DNA from: Neisseria flavescens
Lineage (GTDB): Bacteria; Pseudomonadota; Gammaproteobacteria; Burkholderiales; Neisseriaceae
Assembly: GCF_005221285.1 (NCBI RefSeq)
Contig: NZ_CP039886.1
Span: 992,001-1,056,000 of the forward strand
Direction: 5' to 3'
DNA: 64,000 bases
Numbering within the stretch: position 1 is the stretch's first letter; each line of letters starts with the position of its first letter. The position numbers were made by a program, and so were the translations under genes. This document shows positions 33,131-41,642 of the stretch, in pieces. Below the pieces are notes generated by a model. It was not told the DNA's origin. It saw only the letters and a list, made by a program, of their open reading frames with translations, and searched no databases.

Positions 33131-33259
33131 GGTGTTTTGTGTGTTCCGCCCGACGGGCAGCCCTTTGTTGTAATGGAAACGCGGTATTATAAGGTCTGCT
33201 TTTCAAATATCAAAGCATAAGCAAAAAGCCCGACTGCTTTCACAATCGGGCTTTTAATT

Positions 33260-33335
33260 TGGTGCCGGCACCAAGAGTCGAACTCGGGACCCCCTGATTA
33301 CAAGTCAGGTGCTCTACCAACTGAGCTATACCGGC
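33260..33335 (-). tRNA. tRNA-Thr (TGT), copy 1
   Basis: The minus strand folds as a full 76-base tRNA with encoded CCA. Acceptor GCCGGTA pairs with TGCCGGC, D arm AGCTCAGTTGGTAGAGC, anticodon stem CCTGA with loop CTTGTAA gives TGT, and T arm GAGTTCGACTC. It reads ACA codons. Confidence 0.96.
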
Positions 33336-33371
33336 TTACTGAAATGCCTTGCGGCATCATCAGTCTTTAAC

Positions 33372-33447
33372 TGGTGCCGGCACCAAGAGTCGAACTCGGG
33401 ACCCCCTGATTACAAGTCAGGTGCTCTACCAACTGAGCTATACCGGC
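33372..33447 (-). tRNA. tRNA-Thr (TGT), copy 2
   Basis: Identical over all 76 bases to the copy 37 bases to the left, including the CCA. The two are in tandem and probably come from one transcript, with this copy transcribed first. Confidence 0.96.
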
Positions 33448-33663
33448 AAGGAAGTCGGCATTATGCCGATAAGTTCCCATCTTGGCAAGCATTTTAAAAC
33501 AAAGTTACTCACGAAATTATAAAAACCAATGATTTTAAAGAAAATTAAATACATACCTTATCTTTCCATCCAACACACTCAAAGGCCGTCTGAAAACCGC
33601 CACAGCGCAAAACATCATTGTTTCTGTTAAAATAACGCCTTTTATATCTTTCCATCTGCACCC

Positions 33664-34458
33664 ATGCCACCCCGCTATCCTTACCGCCGCCTGCGCCCAG
33701 CCAAATCCCATCTGCCCGAAGTCGGCATTTCCGAAGAAGGCAATATCCGTTCCCTGCACTTGGGCAGCGACACCATTCAAAGCTCCATGAATGTCGATCA
33801 TCCGTCCGAGCTGGTGTTGTCGTACAGCCGCGCCATGATGGGTTGGCTGCTGTTTGCAGAAACCCCGCCCAAACACATCACCCAAATCGGCTTGGGTGGC
33901 GGCTCGTTTGCCCGTTGGATAGACAGCTATCTGCCCCACACCAAGCAAACCGCCGTGGACATCAATCCGCAAGTCATCGCCGTGGCGCGCAGCCTGTTTG
34001 AATTGCCGCACGAAGGCGAAAATTTTGAAATTATCGAGGCGGATGGTGCGGAATATATTAAAGTGTTCCGCCACAATACCGATGTAATTTTGGTAGATGG
34101 TTTTGACGGCGAACAGATTATCGATGCTTTGGTGGAAGAGCCCTTCTTCCAAGACTGCCGCAACGCCCTCTCTCCCGACGGCGTATTTGTCACCAACTGG
34201 TGGAGCGGCGACCAACGTTATCAACGCTTTGTCGAACGCCTGCTCAACGTCTTTGACGGCCGCGTACTCGAGCTGCCTGCCGAGAGCCACGGCAACGTAG
34301 CGGTCATGGCATTCCAAAGCAGCCCCAAAGAACAAAATCTCGACAACCTGAAAAAACGCGCCGAAAAATTAAGCGAAAAATACGGCTTGGACTTCAAACG
34401 GATGCTTGCCGATTTGAAAGCCAACAATCAAAATAACGGCAAGAATTTTTATCTGTAA
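33664..34458 (+). CDS. spermidine-synthase-like protein
   Basis: The 264-residue protein has the Rossmann core of polyamine aminopropyltransferases: ITQIGLGGGSFARWI at about residues 76-90, TAVDINPQVIAVAR, IIEADGAEYI and VILVDGFDGE. It lacks the long N-terminal beta domain of true SpeE and the classical GGGDGG is only partly kept (GLGGGSF), so its substrate is uncertain. The N terminus is basic. It is followed 39 bases later by an alpha/beta hydrolase on the same strand, with a DUS between them. Confidence 0.8.
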   Translation: MPPRYPYRRLRPAKSHLPEVGISEEGNIRSLHLGSDTIQSSMNVDHPSELVLSYSRAMMGWLLFAETPPKHITQIGLGGGSFARWIDSYLPHTKQTAVDINPQVIAVARSLFELPHEGENFEIIEADGAEYIKVFRHNTDVILVDGFDGEQIIDALVEEPFFQDCRNALSPDGVFVTNWWSGDQRYQRFVERLLNVFDGRVLELPAESHGNVAVMAFQSSPKEQNLDNLKKRAEKLSEKYGLDFKRMLADLKANNQNNGKNFYL

Positions 34459-34497
34459 ACTGCTTTAGGCCGTCTGAAAACAAACAAGGACACACCC

Positions 34498-35136
34498 ATG
34501 CTCAAACCCGACATCATTCAAATCCCCGGCCCGGCCGGTTTGCTGGAAACCATCTACCTGCCAAGCACACAAGAATCTGCCCGCGGCGTTGCCGTCATCA
34601 ACCACCCCAATCCCCTGCAAGGCGGCACCAACACCAACAAAGTCATCCAAACCGCCGCCAAAGCCCTCAGCCAACTCGGCTTCCATTGCTACCTGCCCAA
34701 TTTGCGCGGCGTAGGCAATAGCCAAGGCGAACACGACTACGGCCGCGGCGAAACGCAAGACTGCATTGCCGTTATCGACTACGCCCGTGCGCAACATCCT
34801 GACGCGCCGCAATTCGTCCTGGCCGGTTTCTCATTCGGCGGCTACGTTTCCACCTTTGCCGCACAAGCGCGTACGCCTGATTTGCTGTTGTTGATGGGTG
34901 CCGCCGTCCATCACTATACTGACCGCCCGGAGCCATCCAACGTTCCGGATGTCGCCAAAACATTGATGATTCATGGCGCGGAAGACGAAGTCGTCGAAAT
35001 CAACAAAGCCCTGACATGGGCAGAACCACAAGGCCTGCCTGTTGTCACCATTGCCGGCTCGTCCCACTTCTTCCACGGCAAACTCATCGTTTTACGCGAT
35101 ACAATCACACGGTTTGCACCGGCTTTATTAGGTTAA
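34498..35136 (+). CDS. alpha/beta hydrolase
   Basis: A 212-residue protein with hydrolase fold features: oxyanion-side HPNPLQGG (residues 36-43), nucleophile elbow AGFSFGGYVS (Ser near 107), TLMIHGAEDEVVE with the catalytic Asp, and GSSHFFHGK with the His. The pattern matches the small dienelactone-hydrolase/YfbK-like group with no lid. There is no signal peptide, so it is cytosolic. The substrate is unknown. It probably shares a transcript with the spermidine-synthase-like gene. Confidence 0.85.
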   Translation: MLKPDIIQIPGPAGLLETIYLPSTQESARGVAVINHPNPLQGGTNTNKVIQTAAKALSQLGFHCYLPNLRGVGNSQGEHDYGRGETQDCIAVIDYARAQHPDAPQFVLAGFSFGGYVSTFAAQARTPDLLLLMGAAVHHYTDRPEPSNVPDVAKTLMIHGAEDEVVEINKALTWAEPQGLPVVTIAGSSHFFHGKLIVLRDTITRFAPALLG

Positions 35137-35153
35137 AATCCGGCTACAAAATA

Positions 35154-35193
35154 AAACAAGGCCGTCTGAACGCTTTTTCAGACGGCCTTGTTT
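35154..35193 (+). terminator. DUS-pair terminator
   Basis: AAACAAGGCCGTCTGAA pairs with TTCAGACGGCCTTGTTT over CGCTTT. It ends the hydrolase transcript. Confidence 0.8.
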
Positions 35194-35264
35194 GCATAAA
35201 ACCTTATTATCTAAATATCAGACTCAAGTATTTAAAAATCCATCAAGGATTTTCTGCTTACATA

Positions 35265-35801
35265 TCAATTCTGAGTCAACCAATACTGCAAACCAATCAA
35301 AGTCTTACCATCTTTGATTTCATCGTTTGCCAATGCATTGCTCACCTCTTCCTTGCTCATCAGGACGGTTTCTGTAATTTCATCCTCATCATTGCTCAAT
35401 TCGCTGCCCAAACGCACACCTTGCGCTTGGTAGAGATACATTTTTTCATCGCAAAAACCGACTGCAGTATAAAAGGAGTACAACAATTTGACACTGTCGG
35501 CGACATATGGCGTTTCTTCCGCCAACTCGCGCAAAGCGCATTCGGCAGGATCTTCGTCCGCCACATCCAATTTACCCGCCGGCAATTCCAACGTCGCCTG
35601 ATCGGCGGCATAACGCCATTGGCGTACCAAAACAACTTTACCGTCTTCCGTTTCCGCCAATACACACGCAGCACCCGGATGACGGATCACAATCCGTTGA
35701 CTTTCGTTGCCGTTGGGTAGGCGAACCCGATCGCGGCTGATGGTAACAAAAGAACCTTCGTAGATTGGCTCGCTGCTTAATTTAGTTTCTTTCAAATCCA
35801 T
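35265..35801 (-). CDS. Nudix hydrolase, ADP-ribose pyrophosphatase type
   Basis: The 178-residue protein resembles NudF. A hydrophobic start (SSEPIYEGSFVTISRD), then VVLVRQWRYAADQATLELPAGKLD, and the Nudix box around residues 75-98 with the metal-binding RELAEE helix. The box differs slightly from consensus: one residue is inserted before DPAE and the final Gly of EExG is Pro (EETPY). The glutamates are present, so it should be active. NudF-type enzymes cleave ADP-ribose to AMP and ribose-5-phosphate. Confidence 0.88.
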   Translation of the reverse strand: MDLKETKLSSEPIYEGSFVTISRDRVRLPNGNESQRIVIRHPGAACVLAETEDGKVVLVRQWRYAADQATLELPAGKLDVADEDPAECALRELAEETPYVADSVKLLYSFYTAVGFCDEKMYLYQAQGVRLGSELSNDEDEITETVLMSKEEVSNALANDEIKDGKTLIGLQYWLTQN

Positions 35802-35887
35802 TTTTTTACCTCATTTCCAAATTATTAAATATTAAAGGCCGTCTGAAATTTTACAGAAATAAACTCAGAGGATGCCTTTTCTAATAG

Positions 35888-36535
35888 TTACCGCTGATGT
35901 CGTTGTTGCAAACGCTCCGTATGTGTTCGCAGCTTCTCACTATTTGCTTGGTAGTCACTTGAAGACAATACAGCAACTATTGCCTCTACTTCATGAGGAA
36001 GCAATAAGGCCGTCTGAAAATTCTTAATATAAGCCACCGCCTGCCTAATACGGCAAACATTTGGTGGCATTTTCGATTTCAACTCACAATCACCCAAGAA
36101 AACTACCATTGAATGAAACTTCTCCTCAGGAAATTGCAATAGTTCTGACAATGCTTTGATATGAGCATAATTCTGACGCAACGGGTTTTGAAAATAATGT
36201 TTCTGTTTATAGATGATTTGCGTCCATTTAGATTGCTTTTCACTACCAAAAATCCAACCTGTGTAATTTTTAGTTTCTATCACAAATATCCCAAAAATTG
36301 AGACATAAATATGATCAATTTGTGTCGTACCATCTCGAGATGGAATAATTAAATCGTGAAACTCAGAATAAGTTTTCTCATCTAAATTTTTTCCAATTAC
36401 AGAACGAACTGCTATTTCCCCCATACTTCCCTTTATTTTAGGATTTTTCAACAGCGCTTTTAATAAAAGCAAAGGAATAATGATCAAAAAAATCCAAAAT
36501 ATACCTGACATACTTCCCAATATTTGTTCAATCAT
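35888..36535 (-). CDS. NERD-domain protein, AT-rich
   Basis: A 215-residue protein with one N-terminal membrane segment (about residues 10-29) and a NERD domain: KGSMGEIAVRSVIG, LIIPSRDGTTQIDHIYVSIFGIFVIETKNYTGWIFG. The ordered acidic residues (E in GE, D in QIDH, E-x-K in ETKNY) form a PD-(D/E)XK-like nuclease site. The C-terminal half is unassigned. The DNA is more AT-rich than its neighbours, which suggests transfer. A DUS lies inside the coding sequence (36008-36019). No defence genes flank it. Function is unknown; a membrane-anchored nuclease is the simplest reading. Confidence 0.8.
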   Translation of the reverse strand: MIEQILGSMSGIFWIFLIIIPLLLLKALLKNPKIKGSMGEIAVRSVIGKNLDEKTYSEFHDLIIPSRDGTTQIDHIYVSIFGIFVIETKNYTGWIFGSEKQSKWTQIIYKQKHYFQNPLRQNYAHIKALSELLQFPEEKFHSMVVFLGDCELKSKMPPNVCRIRQAVAYIKNFQTALLLPHEVEAIVAVLSSSDYQANSEKLRTHTERLQQRHQR

Positions 36536-36581
36536 GACGTTTTCTTTTTTATTTAAAACTAAAAATTTATATATTTATGGT

Positions 36582-36932
36582 TTATTCCCGAGTACGTTCA
36601 ATCTCAATACCGACCTGCGCCACATCAGGCAAGATACCCGGTTTCACAATACGGACGCGCACTTTGGCCGCACCAAAATCATTTAAAATCAATTGGGCGA
36701 TATGTTCCGCCAAAGTTTCCAGCAGTAAAAAATCCTGTTCGGCAAGGCTGCGGCGTACGACTTCGCATACTTCGCCATAATGGATGGTGTCGCCGATATT
36801 GTCGCTCGTACCGGTACGCTCGGGAACACTGATTTCCAAATCCAAAATCAAAGTCTGTTTACGCTCGCGTTCCCAATCATATACGCCGATTAAAGTATCG
36901 GCCTTCATGCCGTACAAAAAGATTTTATCCAT
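36582..36932 (-). CDS. folB: dihydroneopterin aldolase
   Basis: FolB cleaves dihydroneopterin to hydroxymethyl-dihydropterin and glycolaldehyde in folate synthesis. The protein (116 residues from the ATG at 36932) has MDKIFLYGMKADTLIGVYDWER, the EISV strand, the TIHYGEVC motif, LLETLAEHIAQLIL with the pterin-binding Glu, and RIVKPGILPDVAQVGIEIER. It is divergent from plsY with about 57 bases between starts. An in-frame ATG four codons earlier is possible. A 46-base AT-rich gap separates it from the NERD gene. Confidence 0.93.
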   Translation of the reverse strand: MDKIFLYGMKADTLIGVYDWERERKQTLILDLEISVPERTGTSDNIGDTIHYGEVCEVVRRSLAEQDFLLLETLAEHIAQLILNDFGAAKVRVRIVKPGILPDVAQVGIEIERTRE

Positions 36933-36989
36933 TTGCCTGTCCATTTTTTTGATAGAATAACCGTTCCCATTTTAAGTAAAGCACCCAAA

Positions 36990-37601
36990 ATGTTCAATGT
37001 ACTCGCCATTATTGCCGCCTATCTTATCGGCTCCCTGTCTTTTGCCGTCATCGTATCAAAATATTACGGCATGGACGATCCGCGCACTTACGGCTCCGGC
37101 AACCCCGGTGCCACCAATGTCTTGCGCAGCGGTAAGAAAAAAGCAGCCGCACTGACTTTGCTCGGCGATGCAGTAAAAGGCTTGGTTGCCGTCATCTTGG
37201 CACGCTGTCTACAAGATGCTTTAAATTTGTCTGATGCAACGATAGCCCTGGTTGCCATCGCCGCATTGGTCGGCCATATGTGGCCAATATTTTTCAATTT
37301 TAAAGGCGGCAAAGGCGTAGCCACCGCATTGGGCGTCTTGCTCGCCCTCTCCCCTGCAACCGCCCTGCTCTGCGCCTTGGTTTGGCTGATCATGGCATTC
37401 GGTTTCAAAGTATCCTCCCTCGCCGCACTGGTCGCCACCGTCTGCGCACCTATCTTCGCCTTCTTCATGATGCCACACGCCTCTTGGGCATGGGCAACCG
37501 TATTCATTGCAGCATTGGTGTTGTACCGCCATAAAAGCAATATTCAAAACCTGATTCAAGGCAAAGAAAGCAAAATCGGAGATAAAGCCGGAAAATCTTA
37601 A
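36990..37601 (+). CDS. plsY: glycerol-3-phosphate acyltransferase PlsY
   Basis: PlsY transfers acyl from acyl-phosphate to glycerol-3-phosphate, the first step of phospholipid synthesis. The 203-residue protein (ATG 36990) has the five-segment topology and the conserved cytoplasmic motifs SYYG-type DPRTYGSGNPGATNVLRSGKKKAA (phosphate loop), GHMWPIFFNFKGGKGVATALG and a YRHKSNIQNLIQGKE tail. Divergent from folB. The frame is open upstream to 36933, but that part overlaps the folB promoter region and is not conserved. Confidence 0.94.
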   Translation: MFNVLAIIAAYLIGSLSFAVIVSKYYGMDDPRTYGSGNPGATNVLRSGKKKAAALTLLGDAVKGLVAVILARCLQDALNLSDATIALVAIAALVGHMWPIFFNFKGGKGVATALGVLLALSPATALLCALVWLIMAFGFKVSSLAALVATVCAPIFAFFMMPHASWAWATVFIAALVLYRHKSNIQNLIQGKESKIGDKAGKS

Positions 37602-37620
37602 AAACGTAGATACAATCAAT

Positions 37621-37659
37621 AAAAGGCCGTCTGAAAGTATATTTTTCAGACGGCCTTTT
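37621..37659. terminator. DUS-pair terminator between plsY and greB
   Basis: AAAAGGCCGTCTGAAA pairs with TTTCAGACGGCCTTTT over about seven bases. It can serve both convergent genes. Confidence 0.85.
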
Positions 37660-37688
37660 GTAGTTTCACTTGCTTTATTCACTCATAA

Positions 37689-38180
37689 TCAGTCAATCTT
37701 AATATATTCCACCGATAAAATCTCTATAACCTCGCGTCCTTCCGGTGTATCCAAGACAACTTCATCGCCTTCGCGTGCTTTAATCAGGCTGCGTGCCAAA
37801 GGGGAAATCCATGAGATTTTGTTTTTAGCAGTATCGATTTCATCTACGCCGACGATTTTGACGGTTTGTTCACGACCGTCTCCGCGTAATAAGCCAACAG
37901 TGGCGCTGAAAAAAACCTGGTCCGTGGCTTCACGCGCTTCAGGGTCGACGACGACGGCTGCTTCCAAGCGTTTGGTTAGGAAGCGGATACGGCGGTCGAT
38001 TTCGCGCATACGGCGTTTGCCGTAAAGATAGTCGCCATTCTCGCTGCGGTCGCCATTGCTTGCCGCCCAGTTAACGATTTGGACGATTTCCGGGCGTTCT
38101 TTGTTGACCAGATGATAAAGTTCGTCTTTCAGTGCCTGCCAACCGGTGGGTGTAATGTAATTTTTGGTTTCGGTACTCAT
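37689..38180 (-). CDS. greB: transcription elongation factor GreB
   Basis: A 163-residue Gre factor. The N-terminal coiled coil carries the acidic tip needed to stimulate RNA cleavage in backtracked RNA polymerase: NGDRSENGDYLYGKRRMREIDRR, and the Tyr-Leu-Tyr-Gly-Lys-Arg pattern separates GreB from GreA. The C-terminal domain contains GREQTVKIVGVDEID and ISWISPLARSLIKAREGDEV. It is single and lies between DUS hairpins. Confidence 0.95.
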   Translation of the reverse strand: MSTETKNYITPTGWQALKDELYHLVNKERPEIVQIVNWAASNGDRSENGDYLYGKRRMREIDRRIRFLTKRLEAAVVVDPEAREATDQVFFSATVGLLRGDGREQTVKIVGVDEIDTAKNKISWISPLARSLIKAREGDEVVLDTPEGREVIEILSVEYIKID

Positions 38181-38199
38181 GATGTGTCTAGAACATAAT

Positions 38200-38237
38200 T
38201 AAAGGCCGTCTGAACATTAATTTTCAGACGGCCTTTA
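38200..38237 (-). terminator. DUS-pair terminator after purF
   Basis: TAAAGGCCGTCTGAA pairs with TTCAGACGGCCTTTA over CATTAATT. On the minus strand it follows purF. Confidence 0.75.
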
Positions 38238-38254
38238 TTGTAAGTCAATTTGCT

Positions 38255-39802
38255 TTATTCTTCATCATCATCGCTATCGCTGATAGTGATGCTGTGTTCC
38301 ATTTTGCTTGGATGAACTTTCAAGCCGCCACAACCTGATTTTTCGGTAGAGAGACGGTTTAGATACGCTTCGTCGATATCGCCGGTTTGATAGACACCAT
38401 TAAAGCATGAAGAATCAAAGGATTCGATTTTTGGATTGAGTGCTTTGACTACTGCTTCCAAGTCTTCTAAGTTTTGGAAGACGATGCCGTCTGCGCCAAT
38501 CTCGGCTGCGATTTCTGCTGCGCTGCGGCCGTTTGCAATCAGTTCTTCACGGGTCGGCATATCGATACCGTACACATTCGGATAGCGCACTTCGGGAGCC
38601 GCAGAAGCAATATAGACTTTGCGTGCGCCTGCCGCGCGTACCATTTCAACGATTTCACGGCTGGTTGTACCGCGCACGATGGAATCATCCACCAACAAAA
38701 CGCTTTTGCCGTTAAACTCGGTTTCCATCGGGCTGAGTTTTTGGCGTACTGATTTTTTACGCGTTGCTTGTCCCGGCATAATAAATGTACGGCCGATATA
38801 GCGGTTTTTAATCAGACCTTCGCGATACGGTTTTTCGAGATGAACGGCAAGCTCCATCGCGCTTGGTCGGCTGGTATCAGGAATCGGCATCACAACATCG
38901 ATATCGTCGACGGGCAACTCGCGTTTGATTTTTTCCGCCAAAGAAACGCCCATATCCATACGCGCCTGATAGATGGATACGCCGTCGATGACGGAGTCGG
39001 GACGCGCGAAATAGACGTATTCAAAGAGACAAGGGCTGAGTTTGACTTTATCGCTGCATTGACGCGCCACGATTGAACCGTCAAAGCTGACAAACACGGC
39101 CTCACCTGGCTGGATATCGCGTTCCAAATCATAGGCAAGCGCGTTGAAAGCAACTGATTCAGAGGCAACAGCATACGATTTTTTACCGGATTCATCGGTT
39201 TGCGAACCCAAGACCAACGGACGGATACCGTGAGGATCGCGGAAGGCAACCATGCCATATCCGGCAATCATGGCTACAACACCGTATGCGCCGCGCACTA
39301 TGCGGTGTACTTCGGAAACGGCGTTGAAAATATTGTCGATGGTGAGTTGATAAGGGGCTGTATTTTTAGAGACTTCGCGGCGTAATTCATGCGCGAATAC
39401 ATTGAGTAGAACTTCAGAATCCGAACTGGTATTAACGTGGCGCAGGTGTTTGTTGCACACATTTTCATACAGCTCTTCGGTATTGGTCAGATTACCATTG
39501 TGTGCCAAAACAATGCCGAATGGGGAGCTGACATAAAACGGCTGGGCCTCTGCACTGCTGCCCGCATTGCCTGCAGTCGGATAGCGGACGTGTGCAATGC
39601 CGGCATTACCGACCAAGTCGCGCATATTGCGGGTACGGAATACTTCGCGCACCATGCCTTTGCCCTTGTGCATATGAAATATATTGCCTTCGGCAGTAAC
39701 AATACCTGCTGCGTCCTGACCACGGTGTTGCAACATCTGCAAACCATCATATAATATCTGATTGACCGGCTCATGACTAACCAAACCTAATACACCACAC
39801 AT
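38255..39802 (-). CDS. purF: amidophosphoribosyltransferase
   Basis: PurF makes 5-phosphoribosylamine from PRPP and glutamine, the first step of purine synthesis. The 515-residue protein starts MCGVLGL, so Cys2 becomes the N-terminal glutaminase nucleophile. The glutaminase domain has AHVRYPTAG and HNGNLTN, and the PRTase domain has the PRPP loop VLLVDDSIVRGTTS and DIVMPIPDTS. There is no propeptide. It is in the same direction as the cvpA operon, as in E. coli, but a terminator-like hairpin separates them here. Confidence 0.97.
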   Translation of the reverse strand: MCGVLGLVSHEPVNQILYDGLQMLQHRGQDAAGIVTAEGNIFHMHKGKGMVREVFRTRNMRDLVGNAGIAHVRYPTAGNAGSSAEAQPFYVSSPFGIVLAHNGNLTNTEELYENVCNKHLRHVNTSSDSEVLLNVFAHELRREVSKNTAPYQLTIDNIFNAVSEVHRIVRGAYGVVAMIAGYGMVAFRDPHGIRPLVLGSQTDESGKKSYAVASESVAFNALAYDLERDIQPGEAVFVSFDGSIVARQCSDKVKLSPCLFEYVYFARPDSVIDGVSIYQARMDMGVSLAEKIKRELPVDDIDVVMPIPDTSRPSAMELAVHLEKPYREGLIKNRYIGRTFIMPGQATRKKSVRQKLSPMETEFNGKSVLLVDDSIVRGTTSREIVEMVRAAGARKVYIASAAPEVRYPNVYGIDMPTREELIANGRSAAEIAAEIGADGIVFQNLEDLEAVVKALNPKIESFDSSCFNGVYQTGDIDEAYLNRLSTEKSGCGGLKVHPSKMEHSITISDSDDDEE

Positions 39803-39911
39803 ATCGTGCTTCTCCGAGTTTGAAGATTAAATGGGTAAGCTGTCATTATAAAATAATTTAGATGAGTTTGCTCAAATTGTTGACAATATGATGTCAAATT
39901 TACGCAAATAA

Positions 39912-39950
39912 AAACGGATTCAGACGACCCATAGGCCGTCTGAATCCGTC
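39912..39950 (-). terminator. variant DUS hairpin after cvpA
   Basis: ACGGATTCAGACG pairs with CGTCTGAATCCGT over ACCCATAGGC. On the minus strand it leads into TTTTTATTT. One arm has a DUS with a changed base (CAGACGACC), so the stem uses only the shared core. Confidence 0.7.
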
Positions 39951-39954
39951 AAAC

Positions 39955-40488
39955 TCAATCATCCAATTCTTCTACTTCAGCTGCTTTACCCGAAAGATGC
40001 GGCATTGCGGTATCTTTTCCAGGCAGATAAGGCATTGCAGCATCGGCAAGTGATTCAAAATACGGAATTGTGTGCGAACTTTGCCACTCTTCCGTTTTCG
40101 GCAAATCAGTGTGTGAAAAAACCATCACGGCCAGTGTCACCAAAATCACACCTTTCACTGCGCCGAATACGCCACCAAGCAAACGGTTGATGCTTCCCAA
40201 ACCAACAGCGGACATCAAACTGCTTAACAGCGATCGTGCCAGTTTCTGCAACAGCCATGCCAGAAAAAACACAGCGGCAAACCCCATGGCAACCGCCAAA
40301 GAATGCGGCTCAACCGATTTAAAGACCACATCGCCAAACGACACGGCAAGCATTCTGGCTGCAATGAACGATACTACCCACGCCACCATCGCCCCTGCTT
40401 CGGCAATAATACCCCGTGTCAACGAGATAATGATGCAGATGACGATGACGGCGGCAGCCAACAAATCGGCAACAGGCAAATTACTCAC
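39955..40488 (-). CDS. cvpA: CvpA-family membrane protein
   Basis: A 177-residue protein with four hydrophobic segments at about residues 5-25, 28-48, 62-85 and 103-124. It has the CvpA pattern NLPVADLLAAAVIVICIIISLTRGIIAEAG near the start and GSINRLLGGVFGAVKGVIL in the middle. CvpA affects colicin V production and envelope stress in enteric bacteria; its molecular role is not settled. The start overlaps the end of the SPOR-domain gene by eight bases. The order folC, SPOR gene, cvpA, purF matches E. coli. Confidence 0.9.
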   Translation of the reverse strand: MSNLPVADLLAAAVIVICIIISLTRGIIAEAGAMVAWVVSFIAARMLAVSFGDVVFKSVEPHSLAVAMGFAAVFFLAWLLQKLARSLLSSLMSAVGLGSINRLLGGVFGAVKGVILVTLAVMVFSHTDLPKTEEWQSSHTIPYFESLADAAMPYLPGKDTAMPHLSGKAAEVEELDD

Positions 40489-41629
40489 TGGTCACCTGAC
40501 CGGCAATGCCATGTACACGCAATTTGTTCAAATCGCGCTCTGCATCGCGTGCATTTTTATAACTGGCTGATTTCACGCGATACACCTTACCTTTATCGGT
40601 CATCACTTCAGTGATGGTCGAATCGATACCTGCGGCTTTCATTTTACGTTGCAGGCTTTGCGCACGTTCTTTTTCAGCATAACCAGCTTGAATAGCGGCT
40701 TTTTTCGCAGGTTTGGCTTCTGCTGTTTCTTTTTCAGCTTTAGGTTTGGCTTTTTCAGACGGCTTCTCGGCAGTTTTTACCTTATCGGCTTTTTCTGCTT
40801 TGGCCGTTTCCTGTTTAGCTTTTTCATTTTTTGGTTTTTCAACTTTGGCTTCTGCTTTCTTGGCAGGCTCGGCCTTGTCTTTTACGCTGTCTTTGCTGTT
40901 TTTGGCAGATTTACGCTCGGCAATGGCTTTCTCTGCTTTTTCCAATTGTGCCAATTTATTGCGTTCGGCAGCGGCTTCACGTTCTGCTTTCTCAGCACGC
41001 GCTTGAAGTACGCGTTTTTTAGCTGCCAATGCGTTTTCTTTCTCAGCAGCTTCCTGTTGGGCTTGTGTTTTACGGGCGGCAGCAGCACGTTGTTCAGCCT
41101 GACGTTGGCGGCGTTCTTCGGCTCGGCGCTCCGCAGCTTCACGTTTGGCTGCCTCGGCGCGTTGAATACGTTCGGACTCTTCCAAGCCTTTAATATTGCC
41201 GTCATCCAAAGTATCGTTGATCAAAACCAACGGCTCGCCAACATCTTCGGGAGCAGATTCACGGCTTGGCTTCAATACTTCAACCGGCTCATTATCTTCT
41301 TCGTCGCCTGCATTTTGCGGTTTATTTGGTGCTTCGGCATCCGCATGGAGGGCAGCCTCTTCAGCAGCAGCGACATCCTCTTTATTCGGCTCTAAAACAA
41401 CAGCCTTGCTCGGCTCGTCAGCCGTTTTGACTTGGCTCTGACCGACAGGCGCTTCTTTAAACGGTGAATTTTTATCGTCGCCGGAAGTCAGCGCCAGACC
41501 GAATAGCATACCCGATGCCACCACCAAGCCGGAGGCCAAGACCAAGCGACGGCGGTTGCGACGTTTGAGTCGTTCGTAACCGTCTAAATCGTATCCGTTT
41601 GGAGTTTCTTTTTGTTTATTGTCGGACAT
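40481..41629 (-). CDS. SPOR-domain membrane protein (DedD/FtsN-like)
   Basis: A 382-residue protein: short cytoplasmic start (YERLKRRNRRR), one membrane segment at about residues 29-48, an acidic linker, a long Ala/Lys/Glu-rich coiled-coil or helical region (about 155-300), and a C-terminal SPOR domain (about 305-380) that binds glycan strands lacking stem peptides. This is the layout of DedD and FtsN, so it should localise to the division septum. The gene position, between folC and cvpA, equals dedD in E. coli. Low-complexity Lys/Ala repeats may vary in length between strains. Confidence 0.87.
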   Translation of the reverse strand: MSDNKQKETPNGYDLDGYERLKRRNRRRLVLASGLVVASGMLFGLALTSGDDKNSPFKEAPVGQSQVKTADEPSKAVVLEPNKEDVAAAEEAALHADAEAPNKPQNAGDEEDNEPVEVLKPSRESAPEDVGEPLVLINDTLDDGNIKGLEESERIQRAEAAKREAAERRAEERRQRQAEQRAAAARKTQAQQEAAEKENALAAKKRVLQARAEKAEREAAAERNKLAQLEKAEKAIAERKSAKNSKDSVKDKAEPAKKAEAKVEKPKNEKAKQETAKAEKADKVKTAEKPSEKAKPKAEKETAEAKPAKKAAIQAGYAEKERAQSLQRKMKAAGIDSTITEVMTDKGKVYRVKSASYKNARDAERDLNKLRVHGIAGQVTSE

Positions 41630-41642
41630 GATAATTTCCTCG

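Noticed and set aside
33260..33447. tRNA pair as an attachment site for an integrated element
   Set aside because: There is no integrase, and both copies are complete; they read as a normal tRNA cluster.
35265..35801. Inactive Nudix protein because the box is not canonical
   Set aside because: The one-residue insertion and the final Gly-to-Pro change do not remove the metal-binding Glu residues, so loss of activity is not supported.
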